A stretch of DNA of 64,000 bases from Desulfobulbaceae bacterium (GCA_008933635.1 WBUQ01000002.1:62001-126000); one strand, 5' to 3'. Shown: positions 21,679-31,258, counted from the stretch's first letter. Notes: a model not told the origin generated them from the letters alone. Translations and numbers: made by a program.

Positions 21679-23829
21679 CTAAGTGTAATCGTTTCGGACT
21701 AATACCTCTCTGGCCTTTGAGCCATCCGCCGGTCCGATTACCCCCTCCTGCTCCATTGTCTCAATCATTCTCGCAGCTCTGTTGTATCCAACTCTCAATC
21801 TTCTTTGCAACATTGATATCGATGCCTGACCAGACTCAGTGACGATGGCCACAGCCTCGTCATAGCGCTCGTCATACTCCAGCGAATCCTCCTCACCTTT
21901 GCCGTTATCGGACTCAATCTCATCGAGTATGGTTTCATCGTATTCGGATCCCCCTTGCTCACGTAGAAATTCAACCAGTCTCGACGTTTCGGCTTCAGAT
22001 ATGTACGCACCGTGAATTCTCTTTATTCGTGAAGTGCCAGGTGCAAGGAACAGCATGTCTCCTGCACCGAGCAGGTGCTCTGCACCAGAAGCGTCAAGAA
22101 TCGTACGTGAATCGATTTTTGACGATACCTTGAACGAAATTCGCGTTGGGAAATTGGCCTTGATGAGACCAGTCAGGACATCGACCGATGGCCTCTGCGT
22201 CGCAAGAATGAGATGGATGCCGGCGGCACGCGCCATCTGGGCAAGACGGGCTATCGCTGTCTCCACGTCTTTTGACGCGACCATCATCAAGTCAGCAAGT
22301 TCATCGACGATGATCACGATATAAGGAAGTTTTTCCTTAATCTGCTTGTTATACGAATCAAAACTCTTAACCCTGGCTTCCTCCAGCAGGCGATATCGCC
22401 GCTCCATTTCCCGTACTGCCCAGTTCAATGCTCTTGAAGCCAGACGGGGATCTACAACAACCGGGTGAAGCAGGTGCGGGATACCTTCGTACCCTGACAA
22501 CTCTATCCGCTTCGGATCGATCATCAGAAATCTCACCTCTGAAGGTGTTGCATTGAAGAGAATGGAGGCGATGATGGTATTAATGCCGACACTCTTGCCG
22601 GCACCGGTGGCGCCGGCTATCAACAGGTGTGGCATCTTTGCGAGATTATCGAGAACCAGGTTGCCAACGACATCCAGCCCCAGAGCAATACTCAGCTTTT
22701 CTGAATTCTTCCTATACGCTTCAGCCCCGATCAGGTCACGGATATATACGATTTGTCTTTTTTCATTCGGAATCTCAATGCCAAGAGCAGCCTTACCGGG
22801 AACCGATCCGACCACTCGAACCGACTTCGCACGCAACCCTAGGGCGAGATCATCAGCTAGTCCTACGATCTTGTTTATTTTTACGCCTGGAGCCGGAGAG
22901 TATTCGTAGGTTGTTACAACCGGCCCCGGGGATATTCCGATGACCTTCCCGGATACCCCGAAATTTCCAAGTTGCTGTTCGAGTTGCTGGGATAAGCGAT
23001 AATACGTTTCTTTTTCAACACTTGCCTGGATCTGGGGATTTTCGTCGAGCAGATCGAGAGGAGGTAGATGCCAGTTTCCTCGCGTCGCCGGTTTTGCAGA
23101 TGCCTTCTCTGTTTTTCCCGAATTATCAGAATGCCTTGGAATCTCCTTGACTATAGGCATCTCTTGCGGTTTCGATCTTTCTTCTACCGTTTTGCCTCTG
23201 TTGGCGCGCAATTTCGGAGATCGCGCAGCCAATTCCGATTCAACCAGTTTTTTTCGCCAGCCACCTTCCCGTAGATTCCCTCCGAAATCCATAAGCGATT
23301 GCCATAGCGAAACAAAAAATCTGTATGGCGAGAAGGTGGTGACGAGCATGATTGAGAGGAGCAGAATGAAAGCAAGGAAAAGGATTGTGCCATACCCGCC
23401 GATTATCGACTCAAAAAAGTTGAAGGCCCACTTCCCGACTGCTCCGCCTGATTCGATCAAAAGGCTGTCCGCCAGAGTCAATGCTGACACCAGGCCGCAG
23501 AAACTTACCAATGCGGCAATCAATCCGGGAATGACCTCCAATACCCGTGTCCAGTCCATTCTTGGCTGAAAAAACCTCAGGGCGAACAAAAACAGAAGAA
23601 CAGCAAGGAAATACGCCCCCCAACCTGTGAAGCCGAAGAGAGCGTGCGAGATTGTATCCCCAATCTTGCCACACCAATTCGTATCTTGGGCAAGTGAGTT
23701 GGACAGGAGGCTAAGGAAGAGAAAAATCGCAGCAAAAACCCCAAGGAGCGCCAATGCCTCCTGCATGAATCCCGGGCGCGATCTTTCAGATGACGATATC
23801 ATGACTTGCTTGGTTCTCCCGAAGAACAC
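21679..23829 (-). CDS. ftsK: DNA translocase FtsK
   Basis: A septal DNA pump that clears chromosome ends and activates dimer resolution; 716 residues. Four hydrophobic spans lie in the first 165 residues, then a short charged linker (about 200-260). The alpha/beta motor domains carry Walker A GATGAGKS (residues 406-413), the Walker B region YIVIIVDELADLM and LATQRPSVDVLTG. The winged-helix gamma domain that reads KOPS is at the end (ISMLQRRLRVGYNRAARMIE). The start is a GTG at 23829 with GGAG seven bases upstream. The linker is short compared with Escherichia coli FtsK, like SpoIIIE-type members. Confidence 0.96.
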   Translation of the reverse strand: MFFGRTKQVMISSSERSRPGFMQEALALLGVFAAIFLFLSLLSNSLAQDTNWCGKIGDTISHALFGFTGWGAYFLAVLLFLFALRFFQPRMDWTRVLEVIPGLIAALVSFCGLVSALTLADSLLIESGGAVGKWAFNFFESIIGGYGTILFLAFILLLSIMLVTTFSPYRFFVSLWQSLMDFGGNLREGGWRKKLVESELAARSPKLRANRGKTVEERSKPQEMPIVKEIPRHSDNSGKTEKASAKPATRGNWHLPPLDLLDENPQIQASVEKETYYRLSQQLEQQLGNFGVSGKVIGISPGPVVTTYEYSPAPGVKINKIVGLADDLALGLRAKSVRVVGSVPGKAALGIEIPNEKRQIVYIRDLIGAEAYRKNSEKLSIALGLDVVGNLVLDNLAKMPHLLIAGATGAGKSVGINTIIASILFNATPSEVRFLMIDPKRIELSGYEGIPHLLHPVVVDPRLASRALNWAVREMERRYRLLEEARVKSFDSYNKQIKEKLPYIVIIVDELADLMMVASKDVETAIARLAQMARAAGIHLILATQRPSVDVLTGLIKANFPTRISFKVSSKIDSRTILDASGAEHLLGAGDMLFLAPGTSRIKRIHGAYISEAETSRLVEFLREQGGSEYDETILDEIESDNGKGEEDSLEYDERYDEAVAIVTESGQASISMLQRRLRVGYNRAARMIETMEQEGVIGPADGSKAREVLVRNDYT

Positions 23830-23903
23830 TTTCCTTCTCCAACTTTATATCTGCTTGATATAACGGGAATATACAGAATAAGCAAGTCGAAGAGGCTGGC
23901 GAT

Positions 23904-24329
23904 TCACCCGCGCAGGATTTTTCTCACCGCATCGAGAACGCCATTGATAAAGGAAGGTGATTCATCGCTGCCAAAGCGTTTGGCGATCTCTACCGCCTCG
24001 TTGATGGCAACTTCATCAGGGATATCGTTGATAAAAACCATTTCACAGATTGCAAGCCTGAGAATGTTTCGGTCGGTCGCAGCTATCCTGGTCAATCTCC
24101 AATTTGTTGTGGCCTGCCTGATCAGTTCGTTTACACGCTCTGCATTGGCTAGGTATACATCCAGTAGATTCAGGGCATAAGAACGCCCTTTTCTGCTGAC
24201 CTGAAACAGGCCGCAGAAAAGGGCAAACCGTTTCTCCAGACTTTCTGTGTCCGTGTTTCCGCGTACGACGAAATCCTCCTGAAAGAGAAACTGGAGTGCA
24301 GCCTCGCGCGCTTGTCGTCGAATTCCCAT
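23904..24329 (-). CDS. nusB: Transcription antitermination factor NusB
   Basis: NusB with NusE binds boxA RNA in rRNA antitermination; 141 residues, typical. It begins MGIRRQAREAALQFLFQEDF, the standard N-terminal helix. Later it has DRNILRLAICEM and DEVAINEAVEIAKRFG, the conserved C-terminal helices. It sits downstream of ribE-ribBA-ribH, the common ribH-nusB pairing, 116 bp after ribH. Confidence 0.96.
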   Translation of the reverse strand: MGIRRQAREAALQFLFQEDFVVRGNTDTESLEKRFALFCGLFQVSRKGRSYALNLLDVYLANAERVNELIRQATTNWRLTRIAATDRNILRLAICEMVFINDIPDEVAINEAVEIAKRFGSDESPSFINGVLDAVRKILRG

Positions 24330-24445
24330 GATTTTTGGATACTGAACGTGAAATCGAGCAAGGCCAGTGAATATTTCCTAACAAGGTATCAGGCCGTTAG
24401 ACGATTATGAAAAAACGAGATTGTCCTCGAATCGGACCACGCAAT

Positions 24446-24913
24446 CTAAAGAAGGTTAGAAATCAGATTCGCCATTTCAACAGCGGCGACAGCGACCTCG
24501 GATCCTTTATTCCCAGCCTTGGTACCACTGCGTTCGATCGCCTGTTCAATTGTCTCTGTGGTCAGTACTCCGAAAAGCACAGGTACACCGGTTTCAAGAC
24601 CAACCTGAGCAGAGCCTTTGGAAACCTCGTTGACCACCACATCGAAATGTGGCGTCGCTCCGCGGATTACCGCACCGAGACAGATTATCGCATCATATTT
24701 CTGCGAAGTCGCCATTTTCTTGGCAATCAAAGGGATCTCGAAAGCTCCGGGAACACGTGCGATGTCAATGTCAGCAGAATGCGCACCTGAACGAAGCAAT
24801 GTATCAAGTGCTCCTTCGAGAAGTTTATCTGATATAAAGGAATTGAAACGGGCCACGACAATCCCGAATTTCTTGCCATCAGCCTTAAGGTTTCCCTCAA
24901 TGATATTCGCCAT
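24446..24913 (-). CDS. ribH: 6,7-dimethyl-8-ribityllumazine synthase
   Basis: Condenses 5-amino-6-ribitylamino-uracil with dihydroxybutanone phosphate, the penultimate step of riboflavin synthesis; 155 residues. The family blocks are [40 protein letters not shown] (with the catalytic His) and [15 protein letters not shown]. The ATG at 24913 is preferred, with GGTGAG just upstream; a GTG nine bases earlier is also open. It assembles into a capsid-like shell in many bacteria. The 56-bp gap to ribBA suggests one operon. Confidence 0.96.
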   Translation of the reverse strand: MANIIEGNLKADGKKFGIVVARFNSFISDKLLEGALDTLLRSGAHSADIDIARVPGAFEIPLIAKKMATSQKYDAIICLGAVIRGATPHFDVVVNEVSKGSAQVGLETGVPVLFGVLTTETIEQAIERSGTKAGNKGSEVAVAAVEMANLISNLL

Positions 24914-24969
24914 ATTTCTCACCGGTTATATTTATAACAGTTAGCTTCGTTCATACTACCTCGCCCTGG

Positions 24970-26181
24970 TCACTCAAGAACCTCAAAAAGGTGCCCCATT
25001 CGATCTCGTTTGCACTGGAGATACCCTCTGTTTTCAGGATTAGCAACAATTTCAATAGGAAACCTGGCAACCACTTCAATTCCATAACCCTCAAGCCCAA
25101 CGATCTTCTTCGGATTGTTGGTCAAAAGCGCCATCTTCCGTATCCCCAAATCCCGGAGGATCTGGGCGCCGATGCCATAATCACGCAAATCAGCCTTGAA
25201 TCCAAGTTTAAGATTTGCCTCGACCGTATCCATTCCCTGGCTGTCCTGGAGGTGATAGGCCTTCAGTTTGTTAATCAATCCTATCCCCCTTCCCTCCTGC
25301 CGCATATACAGGATAACCCCGCATCCTTCCTGGTCAATCATCCGCATCGCCGCATTGAGTTGCAGGCCGCAATCGCAGCGCGATGACCCGAACACATCAC
25401 CTGTGAGGCATTCGGAATGCACCCGGACCAGTACTCGATCGGCATTCGCGAGGTCTCCCTTGACCAGCGCGAGATGGTGATGTTCATCAACATCGTTGGT
25501 ATAGACAATCGCCCGAAAATCGCCAGCGTGCTCGGTCGGCACGCGCGCTTCTGCAGCCCGGTGGACAAGGATATCCTGCCGCAGGCGATAGGCGACCAGA
25601 TCGGCGATCGTCGCTATCTTCAGTCCATGTTTCTCGGCAAATTTTTCGAGATCGGGCATCCGCGACATCGTCCCGTCATCATTCATTATCTCGCATATAA
25701 CCCCAGCGGTGGTCATGCCTGCCAACCTGGCCAGATCGACGGAACCCTCTGTCTGACCGGTCCTGACTAGGACCCCGCCCTGTTTGGCGCGTAAGGGGAA
25801 AACATGCCCCGGGCTGACGAGATCGCCAGGTTTGGCGTCCTTTGCCACGGCTACCTGGATGGTGCGGGCGCGATCGGCAGCGGATATGCCCGTTGAAACA
25901 CCGGTCCGGGCTTCAATGCTGACAGTGAATCCGGTGCCGTATGGCGATTTGTTGTCGCTGACCATCATCGGCAGTCGCAGTTTGTCGACCAGGTCAGGAC
26001 TGAGGGTCAGGCAGATCAGCCCACGCCCGTAGGTCGCCATGAAATTGATCGCTTCATCGGTGACTGCTTCAGCCGCCATGCAGAGATCACCTTCATTCTC
26101 GCGGTCTTCATCATCTACCAGGATGATCATCTTCCCCGCCTTTATGTCTTCAATTACTTCCTCTATCGCGCTGACTGCCAT
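24970..26181 (-). CDS. ribBA: Bifunctional 3,4-dihydroxy-2-butanone-4-phosphate synthase / GTP cyclohydrolase II
   Basis: Supplies both precursors of the riboflavin ring; 403 residues. Residues 1-200 are the DHBP synthase, with [11 protein letters not shown] near residue 25 and [16 protein letters not shown] near 140. Residues 205-400 are GTP cyclohydrolase II with the zinc ligands in [18 protein letters not shown], then RQEGRGIGL and the late block LTNNPKKI. Both halves have their key residues, so both activities are expected. The ATG at 26181 ([13 protein letters not shown]) aligns with family starts; a GTG three codons earlier is possible. Confidence 0.96.
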   Translation of the reverse strand: MAVSAIEEVIEDIKAGKMIILVDDEDRENEGDLCMAAEAVTDEAINFMATYGRGLICLTLSPDLVDKLRLPMMVSDNKSPYGTGFTVSIEARTGVSTGISAADRARTIQVAVAKDAKPGDLVSPGHVFPLRAKQGGVLVRTGQTEGSVDLARLAGMTTAGVICEIMNDDGTMSRMPDLEKFAEKHGLKIATIADLVAYRLRQDILVHRAAEARVPTEHAGDFRAIVYTNDVDEHHHLALVKGDLANADRVLVRVHSECLTGDVFGSSRCDCGLQLNAAMRMIDQEGCGVILYMRQEGRGIGLINKLKAYHLQDSQGMDTVEANLKLGFKADLRDYGIGAQILRDLGIRKMALLTNNPKKIVGLEGYGIEVVARFPIEIVANPENRGYLQCKRDRMGHLFEVLE

Positions 26182-26224
26182 AATTGTCACATTTCAGGTT
26201 GTAGTATTGGAATGAGCATTCGTC

Positions 26225-26890
26225 TTACCGATAAAAACCATGCTCAGAGAGAAACGCGGCGTCAATCCCATATCCTCCGCGCTTGTCGGTATTCGACCCG
26301 TCACCAGGGAGCAGGAGTTTTTCGACATACTTGCCGATGATATCCAGCTCGATATTGACATGTTCTCCGACCTGCAACGAACCAAGCGTCGTCATCTTCA
26401 ATGTATGGGGGATGACCGACACAGAAAACTCTCCGCTGGAACAGGTATTGACGGTAAGACTGATCCCGTCTACCGCGATTGACCCTTTCTCGACAATATA
26501 TCGGCTGTGTTCTTTGGGCAACGAAAAGCTGATCAGCGTGTAATCGCCGAGGGACTTGCAACTGCTGACAGAAGCGACGCAATCAACATGGCCGGACACA
26601 AGATGCCCGCCCAGGCGATCGGACAGCCTCAGCGCTCTCTCCATATTGACCAGATCACCGCTGTTCACCTTTCCCAACCTGGTACGCGCCAGGGTTTCCG
26701 GGGAAACATCGGCACTGAAGCGGCGTCCTCTGATGTTGTAGGCAGTCAGACAAACGCCGTTGATGGCAATCGACTCCCCCTCGTGCGGGTCAGCAAGGTC
26801 AAATTCGGCTTGGAGATCGAACGCTAATCCGCCGCCAACCGCCCTTTTCCCCACAAGTCTGCCTGTCCCTTCGATTATTCCGGTGAACAT
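26225..26890 (-). CDS. ribE: Riboflavin synthase, alpha chain
   Basis: Dismutates two lumazines to riboflavin; 221 residues. It has the two tandem lumazine-binding barrels. The first begins MFTGIIEGTGRLVG and the second resembles it from about residue 97 (GHLVSGHVDCVASV). I start at the ATG at 26890 because MFTGIIE is the near-invariant N-terminus; the open frame extends eight codons further. It is followed by ribBA after 43 bp. I see no FMN riboswitch ahead of the cluster. Confidence 0.96.
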   Translation of the reverse strand: MFTGIIEGTGRLVGKRAVGGGLAFDLQAEFDLADPHEGESIAINGVCLTAYNIRGRRFSADVSPETLARTRLGKVNSGDLVNMERALRLSDRLGGHLVSGHVDCVASVSSCKSLGDYTLISFSLPKEHSRYIVEKGSIAVDGISLTVNTCSSGEFSVSVIPHTLKMTTLGSLQVGEHVNIELDIIGKYVEKLLLPGDGSNTDKRGGYGIDAAFLSEHGFYR

Positions 26891-26910
26891 TGTGACATAT
26901 CCCGTGCGGG

Positions 26911-27510
26911 TCAAGCGGCCTTCTCTATCTCCGCCGCCTTTTTCTCGTAACTCTCTGCAATATTCAAATGCTTAAAATTACGATGAATTGATGCTACAGT
27001 CCGGTAGGCATCGGCAGCTTTACTGCGGTCTCCGGAGGTCATGTAGATCGTCGCCATCTGCTCAAGGAGCTCAACCGTTCCACGCGGGTCGTTGTTGTGG
27101 TAGTAGGCGTCGAGAAGATCAAGACAGATCTCGGTTGCCCTTCGATAATCCTTCAGACCGCAATACACCTCTATGAATTTTTTCTGCAGGGCGATCTGGC
27201 TCATCGGATCCTGCATCTTCTCGCAAATGTCCCAGGCTTTCTGGTAATGTGCTCGCGCCTGCTCGAAATCCTGCCGGGCAAGACAGACATGTCCCAACTG
27301 ATTTGAGGCATTGGCCACACCTACCTCGTCGCCTCTTTCCTCAAACCCGAGCAGGGCATTGTGTAATGATACCGCAGCCTGAGCATAACTCTGATTTTCC
27401 AGAAAGCGTCGCCCTTCCTCATAATCGGCTCGAACCGGATCGTCGGCGCGGCCGTCACTTGCTCCAGGCATCGGAGCGATGTCCTTGATATCCTGTAATG
27501 TATTTTTCAT
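26911..27510 (-). CDS. Tetratricopeptide repeat protein
   Basis: 199 residues made largely of TPR helices: about four repeats from residue 28 to 190, for example YAQAAVSLHNALLGFEERGD, FEQARAHYQKAWDICEKMQD and RSKAADAYRTVASIHRNF. No signal peptide or membrane span is present, so it is probably cytoplasmic and a protein-binding scaffold. Its ATG overlaps the stop of the upstream gene by four bases (ATGA), which implies translational coupling and a shared role. It ends 20 bp before ribE starts. The partner is unknown. Confidence 0.85.
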   Translation of the reverse strand: MKNTLQDIKDIAPMPGASDGRADDPVRADYEEGRRFLENQSYAQAAVSLHNALLGFEERGDEVGVANASNQLGHVCLARQDFEQARAHYQKAWDICEKMQDPMSQIALQKKFIEVYCGLKDYRRATEICLDLLDAYYHNNDPRGTVELLEQMATIYMTSGDRSKAADAYRTVASIHRNFKHLNIAESYEKKAAEIEKAA

Positions 27511-28637
27511 AACTCTTGTCCTTTATGTATCGCAGAGATCGCCTTTGCAGCTTCTTCAGCTACTGTGATGGTGACGGGGACACCGTTTTCCCACACCGTG
27601 AAGTCAGCCTTGTCGCCATTCAACATCATCAATTGGAGAGCAACTTCCGTCGCCTTGATCCGACCGAAAAGACGTGCGACCAGACCGCGTATCTGTGGAT
27701 TCGGGTGCTGAAGAAAGTGGAAGAGATTGAAGAAAGGGGTATCACGGATAAGATCGGGACGTTTTTTGGCAATCTCGCCCATGGCCCAGAGAACCTGGGA
27801 CCGAGTCGAATCTTCTCCAATATATCTGAGCAGATAGCGAGTGAAAGCCCCGAAAATATCAGGGCGTTGGCTAATTATATAACCGATAGTCTCGACCATC
27901 CCCCATGGGGTGGCCGCAGAATCGGAACATGCCTCGAAGAGTCGATGCAAGAGTTCGGAAACCTGACCCGGCTCCCGGCTCGCCACCCGCGAACAGACCT
28001 GTCCAACAATCCAGGCGGTTCTCCATCTCCTCTCCTCAGAAGGATCATACAGGAGTCGCTGCATCAGGCGGAGTGTCTTCTTATCGTCGAAACAGAGGCC
28101 GACCAGAGCATCGATATCTCCCTGTGCAACCATATCACCGACCAAAGGCTTTGTCGCCTTCTGCCGCACCCTGTTCTTGTCCGGGGCAGGCTCGACTACC
28201 GGAACTTTTTCCATTCGGGCAGTCGATTCGGCAACCAGGCTCTCCTTTTTCTCACTCAGACGACGGGCCAATTCTGACATCTCGGTATGCAGACGAACAA
28301 AATACAGGACTCCGCGGACATAGCGGCCATCGATATTCTTCATCTCGACAACCTGATGCAGGGTCTCATCGTAATTTTCAATGCGTCCGGTCAGGTAATC
28401 GTCTTCCGGCATCAGTTCCCAGGCCAGATCCCAATTGTCCCCGCATGCATACACCAGCGCCTCCACCATCGCCGCGCCGACATTGTGCCCTGTGGCGTCG
28501 CAGGTATACACCGCACCACACTGGCAACTTCCCACGGGAAACTCCGTCATTTTGCGCGTAGGGGCCTCAGTGGGCCTCCCGACCGTCTGCCCGCAGAAAG
28601 GACACCATGGCCTTTTCTTCAACTTTTCCTTGGACAT
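27507..28637 (-). CDS. Zinc-ribbon and HEAT-like repeat protein, resembling the DVU0298 family
   Basis: 376 residues. The N-terminus has a cysteine-rich ribbon (WCPFCGQTVG near residue 12; GSCQCGAVYTCDATGHN near 40), then a conserved block DNWDLAWELMPEDDYL. The C-terminal half (about residues 170-370) is a run of helices of HEAT type (RRWRTAWIVGQVCSRV, DSTRSQVLWAMGEIA, NPQIRGLVARLFGRI). It resembles a family named after Desulfovibrio vulgaris DVU0298 that is frequent in sulfate reducers; I recall this from memory. The ATG at 28637 has AGAGG just upstream; a TTG at 28664 is less likely. It is coupled to the TPR gene downstream. The function is unknown. Confidence 0.75.
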   Translation of the reverse strand: MSKEKLKKRPWCPFCGQTVGRPTEAPTRKMTEFPVGSCQCGAVYTCDATGHNVGAAMVEALVYACGDNWDLAWELMPEDDYLTGRIENYDETLHQVVEMKNIDGRYVRGVLYFVRLHTEMSELARRLSEKKESLVAESTARMEKVPVVEPAPDKNRVRQKATKPLVGDMVAQGDIDALVGLCFDDKKTLRLMQRLLYDPSEERRWRTAWIVGQVCSRVASREPGQVSELLHRLFEACSDSAATPWGMVETIGYIISQRPDIFGAFTRYLLRYIGEDSTRSQVLWAMGEIAKKRPDLIRDTPFFNLFHFLQHPNPQIRGLVARLFGRIKATEVALQLMMLNGDKADFTVWENGVPVTITVAEEAAKAISAIHKGQEL

Positions 28638-28670
28638 ATACCTCTGTTTTCCCTCTCCTTGCAATCAGGA

Positions 28671-29300
28671 TCAGCCCAGCTTTTCACGGAGTCGAGCGGA
28701 AAAATTGGGATCCACAGAGTATCCGAGTTCTTTCGCCTTTTCCAAATGCTTCATCGCCGTCGCGTACTCTGCGCTGAAATACAGAGCTACGGCGAGATTG
28801 TTGTGAGCCAGCGGCGAATCCGGCTCGAGTTCGAGTCCCTTGCGCGCGGCGGCCAGCGCCCTCTCATCCTCTCCTTTCATTGTCAGCAGGGAAGTGAGAT
28901 TAATCCACACCGTTGACAACCGGGGATTATACTGAATTGCCTTTTCATAGGCCTCGAGCGCCTTGTCCATCTCATTGCGCTGCTGTCTGATCAGACCTAT
29001 ATTGGCATAGGCCTGTGCTCCCTCAGGGTGTACCGATATCGCCTTCTCATTGAGGACAAGGGCCTGGTCGAGATCACCAAGGCCGAAATGAATCGCCCCA
29101 AGATTGATCATGGCGTCTCCATTCAACGGATCAATCTCGATCGCTTTCTCCAAAGCTTTAATCGCCTGTTCCGTTTTTCCGGCCTTCATATAAACCAGGC
29201 CAAGATGATGAAATGCGGAGACCGACTGGGGATTCTCCTGACATTTTTTCTCGAGCTCTGCAATGACTTTCGGCAAATCTTCCCGTAACTGTTCTGTCAT
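28671..29300 (-). CDS. Tetratricopeptide repeat protein
   Basis: 209 residues with five or more consecutive TPR units, such as VSAFHHLGLVYMKAGKTEQA, GDAMINLGAIHFGLGDLDQA and AQAYANIGLIRQQRNEMDKA. The C-terminus is NFSARLREKLG. No signal peptide is seen. The ATG at 29300 has GAGGA six bases upstream; an in-frame TTG two codons earlier is less likely. It lies 33 bp upstream of the zinc-ribbon/HEAT gene, so the two TPR proteins and the HEAT protein are probably made together. The binding partner is not known. Confidence 0.85.
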   Translation of the reverse strand: MTEQLREDLPKVIAELEKKCQENPQSVSAFHHLGLVYMKAGKTEQAIKALEKAIEIDPLNGDAMINLGAIHFGLGDLDQALVLNEKAISVHPEGAQAYANIGLIRQQRNEMDKALEAYEKAIQYNPRLSTVWINLTSLLTMKGEDERALAAARKGLELEPDSPLAHNNLAVALYFSAEYATAMKHLEKAKELGYSVDPNFSARLREKLG

Positions 29301-29321
29301 GCTCAATCCTCAGTTTTATCT

Positions 29322-29444
29322 TCAATCAAAATCAGCCTTCTCCAGATAAACAACTCCGGGTACAATCAGGATCTGATTGCAGCCGGAGAAGATCGGAATC
29401 CCTGTTATCAATTCATGCCTGTCGCCAAAGATCTTTTCCAACAT
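29322..29444 (-). CDS. Possible small protein of 40 residues
   Basis: Within the gap between ribF and the TPR gene a frame runs from ATG at 29444 to TGA at 29322-29324. It starts MLEKIFGDRHELITG and ends VVYLEKADFD, with a hydrophobic middle (NQILIVPGVVYL). GAGGAA directly precedes the ATG, closer than usual. It stops 21 bp before the TPR gene start, as a leader gene of the same transcript would. The composition looks protein-like, but I recognise no family and it could be chance. Confidence 0.4.
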   Translation of the reverse strand: MLEKIFGDRHELITGIPIFSGCNQILIVPGVVYLEKADFD

Positions 29445-29532
29445 TTCCTCGGGCGCCTACACTATAGACACCTTCAGTTCACATGCAAGGGGAAAATAGA
29501 CCCGCCGGCAGGGGCGTCCAGCCTCGATGATG

Positions 29533-30504
29533 TCAGGATTGAAGATTCTCCGTACAGGATATCAACAGTTCTTTCTGCTGATTGGCAAGCACCGTTTTTG
29601 CTTCGACAACATCCCTGCCGATTTGCGAAGCGAGTTCTTCCACGCTGGCGAATTTTCGCTCTCCGCGCAGAAATTTCAAAAGATTGACCTTGATCGGTTT
29701 TCCGTAAATATCCAGGTTGAAATCAAAAATGTGCGTTTCAGCCACCAGATCCTGGCCACCGAAGGTCGGATTATGGCCAATATTGAGGACACCGCCGTAG
29801 CACTTTCCTTCGCAGATCACTTGAGTGACATATACGCCATGCTTCGGCACAAGGTCATCCGGATCAACCCTCAAATTGGCGGTTGGGTAGCCCACTTCCT
29901 TGCCACCTCGCTGCTTGCCGACCTGAACTTCCCCGCGAATCTGATAGGGTCGCCCCAGGAGCTTTTGCGCCTCATCCACCCGACCATCGGCGACCAGTTG
30001 ACGGATCCTGGTCGAACTCACGAGGATCTCACCTAAATAGAAGGCCTCCACAACCGTTACCGGAAAACCTTTTCTTTTCCCCTGCTCCTGGAGAAAGGCG
30101 ATATTACCGCTCCGGCCTTTGCCGAAGGCGTAATCATATCCCACCACTAGTTCTTTCATACCAATACGTCGAAGAAGAATCTCATCGACAAAGTGCTCGG
30201 CCGAAGTGGCGGCAAATTCGAGAGTGAACGGGACGACAAGCAGGGCATCTATGCCCGCCAGCCGGATCTGTTCAATTTTCTGATCACAGCTGGAGATCAG
30301 CTTGATCCCGCCCGGGCGAAGAATCCTCAGCGGGTGCGGATCAAAGGTAATGGCCAGGCTCGATCCCTTCCGCCTGTAAGCCTTATTGGCAACTTCCGCG
30401 AACAGCCTCTGGTGACCAAGATGAACACCGTCGAAGTTGCCAATGGTGACGCACACGTCTGCAAAGGGTTTGGTGATATCCTCTATCCTTCTGTAAATAT
30501 CCAT
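29533..30504 (-). CDS. ribF: Bifunctional riboflavin kinase / FAD synthetase
   Basis: Makes FMN and FAD from riboflavin and ATP; 323 residues. The N-terminal FAD synthetase part has the nucleotidyltransferase motif VTIGNFDGVHLGHQ (residues 18-31) and the later SSTRIRQLV. The C-terminal flavokinase has GKQRGGKEVGYPTANL (about residue 205) and THIFDFNLDIYG. It is separated from the ribE-ribBA-ribH group by the TPR/HEAT genes but reads in the same direction. FAD demand for AprA, QmoA and QmoB is high in this organism. Confidence 0.96.
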   Translation of the reverse strand: MDIYRRIEDITKPFADVCVTIGNFDGVHLGHQRLFAEVANKAYRRKGSSLAITFDPHPLRILRPGGIKLISSCDQKIEQIRLAGIDALLVVPFTLEFAATSAEHFVDEILLRRIGMKELVVGYDYAFGKGRSGNIAFLQEQGKRKGFPVTVVEAFYLGEILVSSTRIRQLVADGRVDEAQKLLGRPYQIRGEVQVGKQRGGKEVGYPTANLRVDPDDLVPKHGVYVTQVICEGKCYGGVLNIGHNPTFGGQDLVAETHIFDFNLDIYGKPIKVNLLKFLRGERKFASVEELASQIGRDVVEAKTVLANQQKELLISCTENLQS

Positions 30505-30550
30505 GGCCTCAGATACAATTATTCTTTTTTCTTCCCGTCACAAGAAAACC

Positions 30551-30579
30551 TTGACAAACACCATCCCAGGAAGCATATT
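30551..30579 (+). promoter_or_regulatory. Sigma-70 promoter of tRNA-Leu
   Basis: TTGACA (30551-30556), a 17-bp spacer and CATATT (30574-30579). The expected start point lies just before the tRNA at 30590. Confidence 0.75.
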
Positions 30580-30589
30580 CATCCCCGTT

Positions 30590-30676
30590 GCCGAAGTGGC
30601 GGAATTGGTAGACGCGCTAGGTTCAGGGTCTAGTGGGGGTATCCTCGTGGAAGTTCGAGTCTTCTCTTCGGCACCA
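30590..30676 (+). tRNA. tRNA-Leu (anticodon CAG)
   Basis: 87 nt, class II with a long variable arm (TGGGGGTATCCTCG). The acceptor is GCCGAAG/CTTCGGC with discriminator A and encoded CCA. The anticodon loop TTCAGGG gives CAG. It stands alone with its own promoter and terminator. Confidence 0.97.
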
Positions 30677-30710
30677 AATTAAATTCCAAAGACATCCCCT
30701 GAAGTCCATT

Positions 30711-30745
30711 AAGCCCGCAACCGTAAAAGGTTTGCGGGCTTTTTT
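30711..30745 (+). terminator. Intrinsic terminator after tRNA-Leu
   Basis: AAGCCCGCAA (30711-30720) pairs with TTGCGGGCTT (30732-30741), followed by a T tract that runs to 30745. Confidence 0.9.
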
Positions 30746-31141
30746 CGTTACGTTCCCTGGTGCTGATCAACTTGGCAGAATACATGCTACACACTCATCA
30801 CTGGGCAGTGGCTCAAATCCCGGCACACGCCGCGCCAGAGGCACGAAGATACTCTGAAACTGTTGCCAAGTCAACTGCAACGCCAGCCACAGCTGGCGAC
30901 CTCAGCAAACTGCGCCACAAAGAAAACTGAGATGTGGGAAACAACAAAGAGTGCGCATGAGCGTTCCAACTGCATATTATCACCTGACATACCGAATTTC
31001 ACTCTGCTGCCGGTGAAAGCGAGGGCCCACGCTTCAATCCCACGCGATGCATGAGCCGTATTTCACCCTTGCCATCGAATCCGGACCGACCAAATTTGCC
31101 GGCAAACGCCGATCAACAGCGGGAATCCGCCTATCTATCCC
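30746..31141. other. Intergenic region upstream of pckG
   Basis: About 400 bp with no supported gene. It holds a short CGCCAGC-CACA-GCTGGCG hairpin near 30881-30898 and no repeats, tRNA-like fold or convincing frame. The pckG promoter begins at its right end. Confidence 0.5.
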
Positions 31142-31170
31142 TTGACTGAGTATGGAAAAAAACCTATTAT
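31142..31170 (+). promoter_or_regulatory. Sigma-70 promoter of pckG
   Basis: TTGACT (31142-31147), a 17-bp spacer and TATTAT (31165-31170), about 88 bp ahead of the pckG start codon. Confidence 0.75.
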
Positions 31171-31258
31171 GGCACCAGTTCCCAGCCCGCTTCTTCACTC
31201 GACATCCATCGATTGATTTCGCGTAAATACAATTCCACAATCTCTCAAGGAGTTAAGA

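Noticed and set aside
26891-30504. Possible FMN riboswitch for the riboflavin genes
   Set aside because: None of the conserved RFN element blocks could be found upstream of ribE, ribF or the TPR genes.
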